Assembly (NCBI RefSeq): GCF_029360765.1
Contig: NZ_JARKNA010000014.1
Location: 83,248 to 147,247 of the forward strand
Source of the DNA: Terrimonas pollutisoli
GTDB taxonomy: Bacteria > Bacteroidota > Bacteroidia > Chitinophagales > Chitinophagaceae
Length of the DNA stretch: 64,000 bases
Reading direction: 5' to 3'
This document shows positions 52,896 through 61,574 of this stretch, piece after piece. Both the position numbers and the translations under genes were made by a program. The notes below the pieces were generated by a model that was not told where the DNA came from, ran no database searches, and saw only the letters and a list, made by a program, of their open reading frames with translations. Each line of letters begins with the position of its first letter. Within the stretch, counting starts at the first letter, position 1.

Positions 52896-54593
52896 ATGCA
52901 ACAAAAACTTTTCGCTTCGACAACAAAGGACAACAAGGTAGAATATGCCATTGGTTTTTTATGCCTGTTGGTTTATGGTGGTTCGCTTTTCTTTCCCTTA
53001 CTCGATAAAGATGCGGCGCATCATGCCAATATTGCTTTGCACATGTATGAGACGGGTGATTATTTCAGCCTCGTTGACAGGGGTAGCGATTACCTGGATA
53101 AACCTCATCTTCTTTTTTGGACAACACTGGTTTTTTTTAAACTATTTGGCGTAACCACGATTGCTCATCGTTTGCCTGCAGTACTATTCGCCCTTGCTTC
53201 CGTTTACTGTACCTACCAGCTTACCAAACATCTTACCAATAAGGCAGTGGCACGGATTGCAGCCATTATACTGGCAACCGCCCAGGCATTTGTATTATCC
53301 GTGAACGATGCCCGCATGGAAACGCCGTTGACAACAGGGATGATCTTTGGCTTATGGCAATTGATACTTTATATTGATAAAGATAAATTCACTAACCTGG
53401 TACTCGGAGCGGTTGGTATCGCTATCGCTTTTTCAACCAAGGGCTGGTTAGGTCCCGCGGTAGTGTTTATTGCTCTCTTTTTCTATATACTGCTTAATAA
53501 AAAGTGGGCGGTGTTGGCAAAGGCCAAAACATGGCTGTTTATCCCTTTCTTCTTTTTATTCATCAGTCCCGTGCTGTATGGTTATTACCTGCAATATGAT
53601 CTGCATCCGGACAAAGTCATACGAGGACGGGATCATATTTCGGGCGTCGAATTCATTTTGTGGGAGCAGCTTTTTGAACGATACAAAGGGTTTGATAAAA
53701 AGCGATACAGCGATCCTTTCTTTTTATACCATACATTCATGTGGGCTTTTCTGCCCTGGTGTATTGCCGGATACATGGCGTTGTTTTATTGGCTGCGCCG
53801 TATGTTTTGGTTAAAAAAATGGAAACACCCGGTCAGTTTTGCAGCACTGGCATTTGGGTTCATTTTGGTGACATTATCGTTTTCAAAATTTAAAATGCCG
53901 CATTACCTGATCATGCTGTTTCCGATGGCCGCGGTTTTTACAGCACCTTATCTTTGGCACGTATTACAATTTCGCAAGGGGATAAAACTGTTTTCCATAT
54001 TGCAATACTTTTTGGTGGTCGTTATAATCCTGCTGGCATTTGCCCTCAATTATTATTTTTTTAAACCGGTAAATTGGTTGTTGTGGTTAATGGGTCCGTT
54101 GTTGCTGGGTCTTATTATTTTTATCTGGGCTAATAAACGGGTTTCAAAAGGCACAAAGATCATTGCTGTAAGCGCCGCTGCTTCTTTGCTGTTTAATTTC
54201 CTGCTCAATTATAATTTCTTTCCGCAACTATTGAAATACCAGGCGGGCAATGAAATGGTGAAAATGATAAAGGAAAAGAAGATTGACATTCCTGAAAAGG
54301 ATATTGTAGTGATCGAACCGAATGCTCACAGTTTTGATTTTTACAGGGGACACAATCACTTGCAGCTGCCGGCAGAAGAGTTTGAACAAAGCTACCCGCC
54401 ATTAAAAGACAAATATTTTCTTATCACAAGAGCTCACAGGGATGAATTGGTTCAGCGGGGCTACCGGGTGGAGCAGGTTGTGAGTCATGCTGATTACAAT
54501 GTGGCCAAAGTAAGCCTGAAATTTTTAAGACCTGAAACCCGTGCCGCAAGATTGGATACCCTGATGCTTGTGAAGATTCACCGGAATAACTAA
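52896..54593 (+). CDS. ArnT-like GT39-family membrane glycosyltransferase
   Basis: 565 residues with about 11 hydrophobic segments. The N-terminal luminal loop has LLDKDAAHHANIALHMYETG followed by DYFSLVDRGSDYLDKPHLLF, with the acidic residues that bind the polyprenyl-phosphate donor in this fold, and NDARMETPLTTGMIFGLWQL as the second conserved loop. The C-terminal part has a soluble domain with VVIEPNAHSFDFYRGHN. Related enzymes move sugars from undecaprenyl phosphate to lipid A or proteins. The acceptor here is unknown. Its stop lies four bases from the stop of the convergent membrane-protein gene. Confidence 0.88.
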   Translation: MQQKLFASTTKDNKVEYAIGFLCLLVYGGSLFFPLLDKDAAHHANIALHMYETGDYFSLVDRGSDYLDKPHLLFWTTLVFFKLFGVTTIAHRLPAVLFALASVYCTYQLTKHLTNKAVARIAAIILATAQAFVLSVNDARMETPLTTGMIFGLWQLILYIDKDKFTNLVLGAVGIAIAFSTKGWLGPAVVFIALFFYILLNKKWAVLAKAKTWLFIPFFFLFISPVLYGYYLQYDLHPDKVIRGRDHISGVEFILWEQLFERYKGFDKKRYSDPFFLYHTFMWAFLPWCIAGYMALFYWLRRMFWLKKWKHPVSFAALAFGFILVTLSFSKFKMPHYLIMLFPMAAVFTAPYLWHVLQFRKGIKLFSILQYFLVVVIILLAFALNYYFFKPVNWLLWLMGPLLLGLIIFIWANKRVSKGTKIIAVSAAASLLFNFLLNYNFFPQLLKYQAGNEMVKMIKEKKIDIPEKDIVVIEPNAHSFDFYRGHNHLQLPAEEFEQSYPPLKDKYFLITRAHRDELVQRGYRVEQVVSHADYNVAKVSLKFLRPETRAARLDTLMLVKIHRNN

Positions 54594-54596
54594 ACA

Positions 54597-55265
54597 TTAC
54601 CCAACAAAAATTTCTTCGTTTTTGGGGTATAAGATGATAAGGAAAACCAATAGAGCGCCGCAGCATTCCAGCAGCTCAGCGTTTTTTCCATCCCGGATTA
54701 GTGATGTCAATATGAATATCAAAGCAAAACCGGTGACCTGGTATAACCGGGGGATTGGAACACCGGAGGCGTCAAGAAATTTTCTGACTACATGACTTTT
54801 TTGATAGAGAATGGGCACGATGACCAGGTAAATTCCCAACGCAACCACTAACAATATCGAAAACACCAGTTTGTTAAGCTTTACACCACTTACGACGAGA
54901 TTGTGGAGATTGGTTTCTTGCTGTGCATTGTGGGTTTCAAAATATTCAGGTGTTTTAAGACCCAGGATGCGCTGCCCCCAACTGATCTCTTCGCCGGCAG
55001 AAAAGAACAGGAAAAGCCCCAGGCAAAAAGTTACAAACAAAAACCATTTTGATTTTTTATTCCACAGTTTTAGAAGGCGGGAAAAACTAATATATGATCC
55101 GGCAATCAAACCGGCTACCGTTAACCATTCAACAATGCCATCCTCCTGCACGTACCGTTCAAAGCCGGCCAGGTTGTTATAAAAAAGAAAAAAACCTGCT
55201 GCAATAATGAGTATGCAACCAGTTACAACGATTTTTTCTATGACAGTCAGTTTCAATTTTGCCAT
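54597..55265 (-). CDS. membrane protein with GEEISWGQR/NLHNL motif, unknown function
   Basis: 222 residues with six hydrophobic helices. Between helices 3 and 4 is a conserved-looking polar stretch: FSAGEEISWGQRILGLKTPE followed by YFETHNAQQETNLHNL. The E-E-x2-W-G-Q-R and N-x-Q-x-E-T-N-L-H-N spacing suggests a buried or metal-binding active site and is typical of an uncharacterised multi-spanning family, not of a transporter. No signal peptide beyond the first helix. No annotated function can be given with confidence; a membrane hydrolase or protease is a guess. Confidence 0.7.
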   Translation of the reverse strand: MAKLKLTVIEKIVVTGCILIIAAGFFLFYNNLAGFERYVQEDGIVEWLTVAGLIAGSYISFSRLLKLWNKKSKWFLFVTFCLGLFLFFSAGEEISWGQRILGLKTPEYFETHNAQQETNLHNLVVSGVKLNKLVFSILLVVALGIYLVIVPILYQKSHVVRKFLDASGVPIPRLYQVTGFALIFILTSLIRDGKNAELLECCGALLVFLIILYPKNEEIFVG

Positions 55266-55405
55266 TCGGCGCTATTTAGTGTATCAAATAATATATGGGC
55301 AGGCAATTTATGAAAGAAAATCCTGTTGCGTAAGATTGCCGTTCCCGAATAACAAAGTATTTGTAATTTAGTTTTTGCGCTTCCATAAAATTTCAAGCTA
55401 CACCC

Positions 55406-55981
55406 ATGCGGAATCTCATTTTATTTATGCATGTTTCATTGGATGGCTTTGTTGGCGGGCCAGCCGGTGAAATGGATTGGATAAAAGTAGACGAAGAGAT
55501 TTTTGATTTTGGCGGCAAGTTTACGGACGATGCTGATGCGGCCCTGTATGGCAAAAACACCTGGCAGATGATGGAAAGTTATTGGCCTGATGCAGCGAAA
55601 AACCCGGCAGCGACGAGGCATGATATACAGCATTCAAATTGGTATAATGCGGTTACCAAAATAGTTCTCTCTACTACCATGAATGCGATAGACCGGCCGA
55701 AGACAATTGTTATTAATAACAATTTCTCGCAGCAAATAAAGGAGATCAAAGGACAGCCCGGTAAAAATATTCATATATATGGAAGCCCGACAGTGGTTCA
55801 TTCTTTAGATCAGGAAAATTTGATTGACGAGTATTGGCTGTTCGTCAATCCCGTTATCCTGGGAGCCGGTATTCCCTTGTTTGACCGATCAAATCGCAGG
55901 AAAGAGCTTGAGTTATTAACCACAAAGGAATTTTCCGCTGGCGTAGTGGCCTTGCAATACCGGCCTAAATTTGAAAAGTAA
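55406..55981 (+). CDS. dihydrofolate reductase-family (RibD C-terminal-like) protein
   Basis: 191 residues. Fold marks: MRNLILFMHVSLDGFVGGPA followed by GEMDWIKVDEEIFDFGG, ALYGKNTWQMMESYWPD, IYGSPTVVHSLDQENLIDEY and WLFVNPVILGAGIPLFD. This matches the RibD_C/DHFR-like family, NADPH-dependent reductases of mostly unknown substrate, and lacks the true folate-enzyme active-site arrangement. Monocistronic, no obvious partner. Confidence 0.9.
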   Translation: MRNLILFMHVSLDGFVGGPAGEMDWIKVDEEIFDFGGKFTDDADAALYGKNTWQMMESYWPDAAKNPAATRHDIQHSNWYNAVTKIVLSTTMNAIDRPKTIVINNNFSQQIKEIKGQPGKNIHIYGSPTVVHSLDQENLIDEYWLFVNPVILGAGIPLFDRSNRRKELELLTTKEFSAGVVALQYRPKFEK

Positions 55982-56139
55982 AGAAAGTAACTGCAAAAAA
56001 ATTAGCTCCGGTACTGATAACAAACGTCTTCTGATCCGCTATCAAAATGATGTTTATATTAAGTGTATGGAATAATTTTTGAACAACAAATACAAGACTA
56101 TCTTTAATTCAGCATTTCAGCATTTAAAAAGGAAAAATT

Positions 56140-56409
56140 ATGAAAACGCAAAACATGATTTTTTCCACAAAACGGGGTCATGATGAAATAATTTCTTTAA
56201 GCCATCGGGATAACTTAAAGCATCCTGCAAAAGCACATCATCTTTCTTCTTTTGGCTTATTGAACAGGAATGGATTAGAAATAGCAACGGGTATCAGTCT
56301 GCCGGAGCTTGTCGAAGAAAAAACTATACCTTATACTGAGTTTTCTGACTGGCTGCCATTGCAGGAGCAATGGGGGTATATTCCGATGCGAAAATTTGAT
56401 TTTTGGTGA
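56140..56409 (+). CDS. hypothetical small protein
   Basis: 89 residues from ATG 56140. No domain, signal peptide or membrane segment is recognised. Sequence TKRGHDEIISLSHRDNLKHP, then SFGLLNRNGLEIATGISLPE and WLPLQEQWGYIPMRKFDFW, looks like a small cytosolic protein; the block resembles small conserved hypothetical proteins of Chitinophagaceae, but this is not a firm match. It ends in a perfect palindromic terminator. Confidence 0.55.
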   Translation: MKTQNMIFSTKRGHDEIISLSHRDNLKHPAKAHHLSSFGLLNRNGLEIATGISLPELVEEKTIPYTEFSDWLPLQEQWGYIPMRKFDFW

Positions 56410-56476
56410 TCCGGTAAATGGTAACTGCAGCACGGTGGTTAATTTATCTTAGCCCCACAGGGTTACTTATAACCTT

Positions 56477-56500
56477 TAAAACCGGCATATGCCGGTTTTA
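56477..56500 (+). terminator. perfect 24-bp palindromic terminator
   Basis: TAAAACCGGCAT/ATGCCGGTTTTA is a perfect palindrome followed by ATTTTC, between the small hypothetical gene and the MFS gene. The early ATG of the MFS frame at 56489 lies inside this palindrome, which favours the start at 56531. Confidence 0.8.
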
Positions 56501-56530
56501 ATTTTCTGCTTTCTTCATACCTTCCTGTTG

Positions 56531-57718
56531 ATGAAATATATTTCCCGTACTGTTTGGATTTTATCACTGGTGAGCTTATTTACCGATACAGCCAGTGAAA
56601 TGCTCTACCCGGTAATGCCCATTTATTTAAAGACGATTGGTTTTTCGATTGTGCTGATCGGGATATTAGAAGGAGTAGCTGAAGCTACAGCGGGCTTAAG
56701 TAAAGGATATTTTGGACAACTGTCCGATAATACAGGAAAGCGGGTTCCCTTTGTGCAACTTGGCTATGCTTTCAGTGCGATATCAAAGCCGATGATGGCT
56801 GTTTTCATTTATCCGCTCTGGATTTTCTTTGCAAGAACGATTGACCGGTTTGGAAAGGGAATACGAACGGGGGCAAGGGATGCGATATTATCGGATGAGG
56901 CGACACCGCAAACAAAAGGGAATATCTTTGGGTTTCATCGCTCAATGGATACATTGGGCGCAGTATTGGGGCCAGCCCTTGCGTTAGTCTATCTTTATTT
57001 TTATCCCGGCAACTATAAAACACTTTTCTATATAGCCTTTATCCCGGGGCTGCTGGCACTTGGTACTTCATTTCTTTTAAAAGAAAAAAGAAAAACGTTT
57101 CAGCCACCCAAACAAAAAACTTCATTTTTATCGTTTCTTTCTTATTGGAAAACGAGCCCACTTATTTACCGGAAAGTAGTGACAGGCTTGTTGCTATTTA
57201 CCTTATTTAATAGTTCAGATGCTTTTTTGTTGTTGAAGGCAAAGCAGGCGGGATTGAGCGATGGCTGGGTGATCGGGGTATACATATTTTATAATCTGGT
57301 ATATGCATTGTCAGCTTTTCCTGCCGGCATTATTGCAGACAAAATAGGCTTACGAAAAACTTTTATAGCAGGACTTATTTTGTTTTCGGTGGTTTACTTT
57401 GGCATGAGCGTCAGCCAGCATAGGTATTTAATTATAGGTTTGTTTATGTTGTATGGATTATATGCCGCTGCTACCGAAGGTGTTTTCAAAGCATGGATTA
57501 GCAATATCACTGATAAAAAAGATACAGCCACTGCCATTGGAACATTTTCTGCTTTTCAAAGTATCTGCACCATGCTCGCCAGTTCAATTGCCGGCCTGAT
57601 CTGGTTTCAATTTGGAGCAGCGGTCACTTTTTTTGTGACAGCCATGATAACACTCTCGGTTGTTTTCTATTTTTTATTTTTTGTAAAGCCGGTTGAACGG
57701 GTTGTTGCTGCAGTATGA
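56531..57718 (+). CDS. MFS transporter
   Basis: 395 residues from ATG 56531, with about 11-12 hydrophobic helices. Conserved segments: TDTASEMLYPVMPIYLKTIG, GVAEATAGLSKGYFGQLSDN followed by TGKRVPFVQLGYA, IRTGARDAILSDEATPQTKG (cytoplasmic loop 2-3 and 4-5 features) and ALSAFPAGIIADKIGLRKTF. The Asp/Arg-bearing loops are typical of the DHA1-like families. The substrate is unknown. Next to it is a convergent flavin-like protein gene. Confidence 0.88.
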   Translation: MKYISRTVWILSLVSLFTDTASEMLYPVMPIYLKTIGFSIVLIGILEGVAEATAGLSKGYFGQLSDNTGKRVPFVQLGYAFSAISKPMMAVFIYPLWIFFARTIDRFGKGIRTGARDAILSDEATPQTKGNIFGFHRSMDTLGAVLGPALALVYLYFYPGNYKTLFYIAFIPGLLALGTSFLLKEKRKTFQPPKQKTSFLSFLSYWKTSPLIYRKVVTGLLLFTLFNSSDAFLLLKAKQAGLSDGWVIGVYIFYNLVYALSAFPAGIIADKIGLRKTFIAGLILFSVVYFGMSVSQHRYLIIGLFMLYGLYAAATEGVFKAWISNITDKKDTATAIGTFSAFQSICTMLASSIAGLIWFQFGAAVTFFVTAMITLSVVFYFLFFVKPVERVVAAV

Positions 57719-57751
57719 GTTTTGAAAAATAGTTGTCGGCAAATGCAAGAT

Positions 57752-58225
57752 TTACGTTGCAAAAAATTTACCCTGCGGGCTTTTTTCAAAGCGGCCTGTT
57801 TTCTCTGTTAGTTTTATCCTGAAAAATACTCCTTTAATGGCTTCGGCATCTGCCGCCGGAAAGGGCCATTGTGGTGACAAGTGCATTGTTTCACTGCTAA
57901 GAATAGGCAGCACTCTTTCTTCCAATTTTTTTAGTGCCTGGTAACGTTCGGTATCATCATTCAGTTCTTCGTATACACCCCAACCGATCACAGACTGCCA
58001 GTTAGCTAAATTTTTCAGGTTATCAACCTCGAAACAAACATGCGGATTTTTTCGCATGGCGAATATTTTCATTCCTTCCAGTGCGTGGCCGTAGATGTAG
58101 GTGCCATCGTAGGCATAGCTGATTGGCACCACGTAGATTTTGTCGTCAGCCTGGCAGCCAATGCGGCCGACCATCTGTTGATGAAGCAAGACTTCTATGC
58201 CTTCGGTGCTTAATTTTCCAAACAT
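57752..58225 (-). CDS. pyridoxamine 5'-phosphate oxidase-family flavin-binding protein (NimA-like)
   Basis: 157 residues. The split-barrel start EGIEVLLHQQMVGRIGCQAD followed by DKIYVVPISYAYDGTYIYGH-ALEGMKI is typical of Nim/Yhi-type flavin-binding proteins, with CFEVDNLKNLANWQSVIGWG as the second flavin-proximal block. Related NimA proteins reduce nitroimidazoles, but many members have other roles and sequence does not settle the substrate. Leftward, independent of neighbours. Confidence 0.85.
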   Translation of the reverse strand: MFGKLSTEGIEVLLHQQMVGRIGCQADDKIYVVPISYAYDGTYIYGHALEGMKIFAMRKNPHVCFEVDNLKNLANWQSVIGWGVYEELNDDTERYQALKKLEERVLPILSSETMHLSPQWPFPAADAEAIKGVFFRIKLTEKTGRFEKSPQGKFFAT

Positions 58226-58457
58226 AAAAAGCTATTTACCCAAAGAAAGTATAAACAGGCCAACTGCAAAATGATTCCCGTCAATGATGTTATTGACACG
58301 TATCAGTTTCCCGGGTTTGGATGAATGAATGGCGAAAGCCAGTAGTTGCGGTGCAGATTGAATAAACAGGCTTTGAATTCACTACATGTGCAGGCAAGCC
58401 TTTGTTATCATCTTTATTAAATATCTATCGGGCATACCTTGACGTCAATAAGATTTG

Positions 58458-59651
58458 CTAGGGGATTATCTGTCGCTTATCTTTTTTAAGTAGGCGGTAT
58501 AAATATCCTAAACCAATTACCGGACCGATTGCGAGCAATGGGAGAAAAATGGTAAATGTATTGGGACGCTCTGCCAGGAAAAACTGCATTAGCTGGATGC
58601 TAAAAATTGTAATGGCAAAGCCAATGCAAATGACAATGGTAATGCCTGTTCCCTTGTAAGCAGGCTCGGCTGTTTGTGCAGTCAGGGCAGAAAACTGGGG
58701 TGAATCCGCGATAACGGCAATTCCCCATAGTAAGAGTAATAGCAGGAATAATGGTGGCGGCAGGTAAAAGAAAAACGGCGAACAAAGACAACAAAGGCCG
58801 GAACAAATCAACGCATAAAATGCCACTCTAGCACTTCCGATCTTTTGTGACCAGTGTCCCCCCGCAACACAGGCGATGCTGCCAATGCCAATAGTAACAA
58901 ATGCCCAGAAAGGCACATTGATCGCCAACCGATTTTGTTCGGCATAGATTTTCAACATGACAGGAACAAAAGCCCAAAACGCATATAGTTCCCACATATG
59001 ACCAAAGTATCCAAAAGCAGCGGATCGAAAATCTGCAGACCGGAAAACATGTATGATGGCGCTGGGCTGCAGGCGACTGCCTGCTTTACGATAAGGGCCA
59101 TCTGGCACCAGGAGGAGAATCAATAAACCACCGCTTATCGCAAAAGCCGAAGTAAAATATAAAACCTGTTGCCAGGGTAGCGCATAAACAGAAGTGAGCA
59201 GGTAGGGGAAGGCTTTACCCAACACCAGTGCGCCAACAAGATAACCAAGAGCTTTGCCTAATCCTTTCTCGTACCAGTCGGCTGCTATTTTCATACCTAC
59301 CGGGTAAATGCCCGCCAGGAAAAAGCCCGTCACAAAACGTAAACAAAGTAAGATCAATCCATCTTTTGCAAATGCAACAACCGCCAGGTTTGCAATGGCT
59401 GCGATTACCGAAGAAATAAAAAAGATTGCTGATGGCCTGTACCTGTCCGTGATCGTCAGAAAAGCAAATACGAGAGTGCCGCTGATAAACCCAAATTGCA
59501 CCGCCGAAGTAATATTGCCGATATTATAGTCACCATTTCCTATTTCACGTTGGATATCGGGAAGAATGGCATTACCGGCAAACCATAACGATGTTCCGGC
59601 AAACTGCGAAAGGATGATGAGTGGAAGAATGTATCGTGGCTGTTTCTTCAA
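58458..59651 (-). CDS. MFS transporter (CynX/NimT-like group)
   Basis: 397 residues with about 12 hydrophobic helices. Start MKKQPRYILPLIILSQFAGT followed by SLWFAGNAILPDIQREIG, then FLTITDRYRPSAIFFISSVI and GFFLAGIYPVGMKIAADWYE with KGLGKALGYLVGALVLGKAF (helix 4-5 motif). The arrangement is that of MFS sugar/organic-anion permeases; substrate unknown. 230 bp of featureless DNA (58226-58457) precede its 3' end. Confidence 0.85.
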   Translation of the reverse strand: MKKQPRYILPLIILSQFAGTSLWFAGNAILPDIQREIGNGDYNIGNITSAVQFGFISGTLVFAFLTITDRYRPSAIFFISSVIAAIANLAVVAFAKDGLILLCLRFVTGFFLAGIYPVGMKIAADWYEKGLGKALGYLVGALVLGKAFPYLLTSVYALPWQQVLYFTSAFAISGGLLILLLVPDGPYRKAGSRLQPSAIIHVFRSADFRSAAFGYFGHMWELYAFWAFVPVMLKIYAEQNRLAINVPFWAFVTIGIGSIACVAGGHWSQKIGSARVAFYALICSGLCCLCSPFFFYLPPPLFLLLLLLWGIAVIADSPQFSALTAQTAEPAYKGTGITIVICIGFAITIFSIQLMQFFLAERPNTFTIFLPLLAIGPVIGLGYLYRLLKKDKRQIIP

Positions 59652-59746
59652 GCAGCAGGGCTTATGCTGTAAAAATAGGGACTTGCTGCAGTAAATTATT
59701 TTTTCTGCTAAATAAGCGAAGTAGAAATGACTCGCAATAGGATCGT

Positions 59747-60556
59747 TTATTTCTTTTTGTATTGCGATGAAAGATCCATGATCCGGATATTTCTGAAATC
59801 GATCTCCTGGCCTTCACTTTGCAGCGCAATAAAACCACTGGTCAATAGTTTACCATCCACTTTTATGGCAGGATCGTAACGGTTGGCAACACCGCCGCCA
59901 ATCTGTGGTTTGGAATATTGCAGCACGGTGTCACCATTGATGATATGCGTGACAAGCGAATCGCCCAATACAATCAATTCGGCACTTACCCATTGTTCGC
60001 CTTCATAGGTTTTGGAGCTGGAGTTGATACAGTGTGATGGAACAATCTGGCCCCTTTGTACCACTTCTGTTCCGGGGGAGCACATATTGCCGGTTGATCT
60101 TGGTTTGCCATCACCTAAGCCGCCGAGAAACTGCATTTCCACTGAAATGGGCCAGTCCTGTTCCTTCGGCATGGTGTGGGGATCCTGCGAATGAAACATG
60201 ACACCGCTATTGAGCAGGGTATAAGAAGGCGCTGTTTTCATCCATTGGCCAACAAAACGGTAGTCAAGCTTTAAATGATAGTAGGAGTAGGGTGTATTAT
60301 AATAAAGATGACCAAACTGGTCATTGAAATTACCATACTGATCATAACGTACTTTGATGATGCCGTCTTCCACCCGGAAAGTATTTGCAAAATTTTCACC
60401 CACTTCGTGATGGTGGATCTTCACTGTCCAGTCGTTGATGTCTTTACCATTAAACAGGGAAACCCATTGGCCGGTTGTTTTATTAGCGATTTTTCGATTG
60501 CAACTAAGGATAAGTATGGCTGAAATAAAAAAGATAAAGATCAATCGTGGCTGCAT
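59747..60556 (-). CDS. DUF1080 (3-keto-disaccharide hydrolase-type) lipoprotein
   Basis: 269 residues. Lipobox ILILSCNRK with Cys about 19. The DUF1080 pattern is clear: WVSLFNGKDINDWTVKIHHH, FRVEDGIIKVRYDQYGNFND, YHLKLDYRFVGQW, LLNSGVMFHSQDPHTMPKEQ followed by DWPISVEMQFLGG, and ALQSEGQEIDFRNIRIMDL. Members bind or hydrolyse 3-keto-glycosides or glucan-like ligands on the cell surface. Its upstream flank is part of a dispersed repeat that begins at the start codon. Confidence 0.9.
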   Translation of the reverse strand: MQPRLIFIFFISAILILSCNRKIANKTTGQWVSLFNGKDINDWTVKIHHHEVGENFANTFRVEDGIIKVRYDQYGNFNDQFGHLYYNTPYSYYHLKLDYRFVGQWMKTAPSYTLLNSGVMFHSQDPHTMPKEQDWPISVEMQFLGGLGDGKPRSTGNMCSPGTEVVQRGQIVPSHCINSSSKTYEGEQWVSAELIVLGDSLVTHIINGDTVLQYSKPQIGGGVANRYDPAIKVDGKLLTSGFIALQSEGQEIDFRNIRIMDLSSQYKKK

Positions 60557-60665
60557 AGAATGATAATTGTAAAATTATTTTTCAAATTACGGGAAAAGGA
60601 TGAGGTAGCGATCTTGCCGTGAAAATTATATTGTCTTGTCGCTTGTAGTTTCTTTGCTGGTGTAA
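60556..60665. repeat. repeat unit (first copy) upstream of the DUF1080 gene
   Basis: AGAATGATAATTGTAAAA-type segment, then TTTTCAAATTACGGGAAAAG and GTGAAAATTATATTGTCT, re-appears in near-identical form at 63671-63775; the copy here has about 11 extra bases (GATGAGGTAGC). Together they define about 105 bp of repeated DNA flanking this gene and the 61575 lipoprotein. Confidence 0.65.
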
Positions 60666-60702
60666 TGATGGTGGGAAACACCAGCGACGATGTACAAATT
60701 AG

Positions 60703-61266
60703 TTAGTAAAACAAAATTTGTTTTTCGTTGCTTGTAATCTTTAAAATCTCTACGGAATGTGGAGCCAATTCCAGAATTAGCGGGCCATTATTTGAAATCA
60801 TGTAAAAATATTCCTTTGAGACAGCGAGCTGCTGTTTTTTAAAGATGGGAGTCGTGATATAGTATTTGTTAAGAAATCCCATATCCGTCTTTTCGGGATT
60901 AACATATACAAGCAGTTTTTTGTTTCCTTTTATATCCCTTATAAGGGGTGCTGCAGTTTGTAAAAAATATCGGATAAAAAAGCCAGTAAGTAGCAAAAAC
61001 AGAAATCCGCAAAAATATGGGGCGGCTATGTTAAAATTGGATATGTCGTCCTCTGTAATCTCATGTTTTGAATAGGGATATTGTTCCCTGTAAACTACGG
61101 CCGGACCAGAGAAAAAAACATAGGCTATTATCAGTGCAAGAGGAACGTAAGAAATGGACAGGTATTTAAGTTGTTTGTTTCTTTTAGCGATAAGTTTTGT
61201 TTTATCTGATGCTGATAAAGGTTGTTCTTCTGTTTTGATTATTCTTTCCTGAATAAGTTTTCTCAT
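60703..61266 (-). CDS. hypothetical membrane-anchored protein
   Basis: 187 residues. After a basic start (MRKLIQERIIKTEEQ) come two hydrophobic helices (about YLSISYVPLALIIAYVFFSG and AAPYFCGFLFLLLTGFFIRY), then a soluble tail (LRDIKGNKKLLVYVNPEKTD, AVSKEYFYMISNNGPLILEL) that ends SNEKQILFY. No family is recognised. It lies between two repeat units, and codon composition appears normal for the window. Confidence 0.65.
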   Translation of the reverse strand: MRKLIQERIIKTEEQPLSASDKTKLIAKRNKQLKYLSISYVPLALIIAYVFFSGPAVVYREQYPYSKHEITEDDISNFNIAAPYFCGFLFLLLTGFFIRYFLQTAAPLIRDIKGNKKLLVYVNPEKTDMGFLNKYYITTPIFKKQQLAVSKEYFYMISNNGPLILELAPHSVEILKITSNEKQILFY

Positions 61267-61318
61267 CTTACAAAATATAAAACTCTTTTACGCCACTGAT
61301 AGTGTCCGGTGGTGCACA

Positions 61319-61456
61319 TTTTCAAATTTAGCTCTATACACTAACAACCGAACTCTGAACAGTTCATTATTGTCAAAGGCCGTCTTCAATTCAGTTGTTG
61401 GTGTATGTCGTTTACAGCAATAAGTTATTCAAAACAGAAACACCAACGGCGTAAAT
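61319..61456. repeat. mosaic palindromic repeat, copy B
   Basis: Contains ACACTAACAACCGAA (61338-61352) and, inverted, TTCAGTTGTTGGTGT (61390-61404), followed by a second segment with TTACAGCAATAAGTTATTCA and AAACAGAAACACCAAC. Both segments recur in the 63571-63880 region. The whole 61267-61574 gap has no credible gene. Confidence 0.7.
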
Positions 61457-61574
61457 GCCTATACAATCTTAAAAGAAAACCGGTTTCGATCAGCAACCGG
61501 GTCACTTTTGAACATCCCGTGAAAAAAACTGCCGCGAATAATAACAACGTTAATAAGCTCTGATGGTTTTATTG

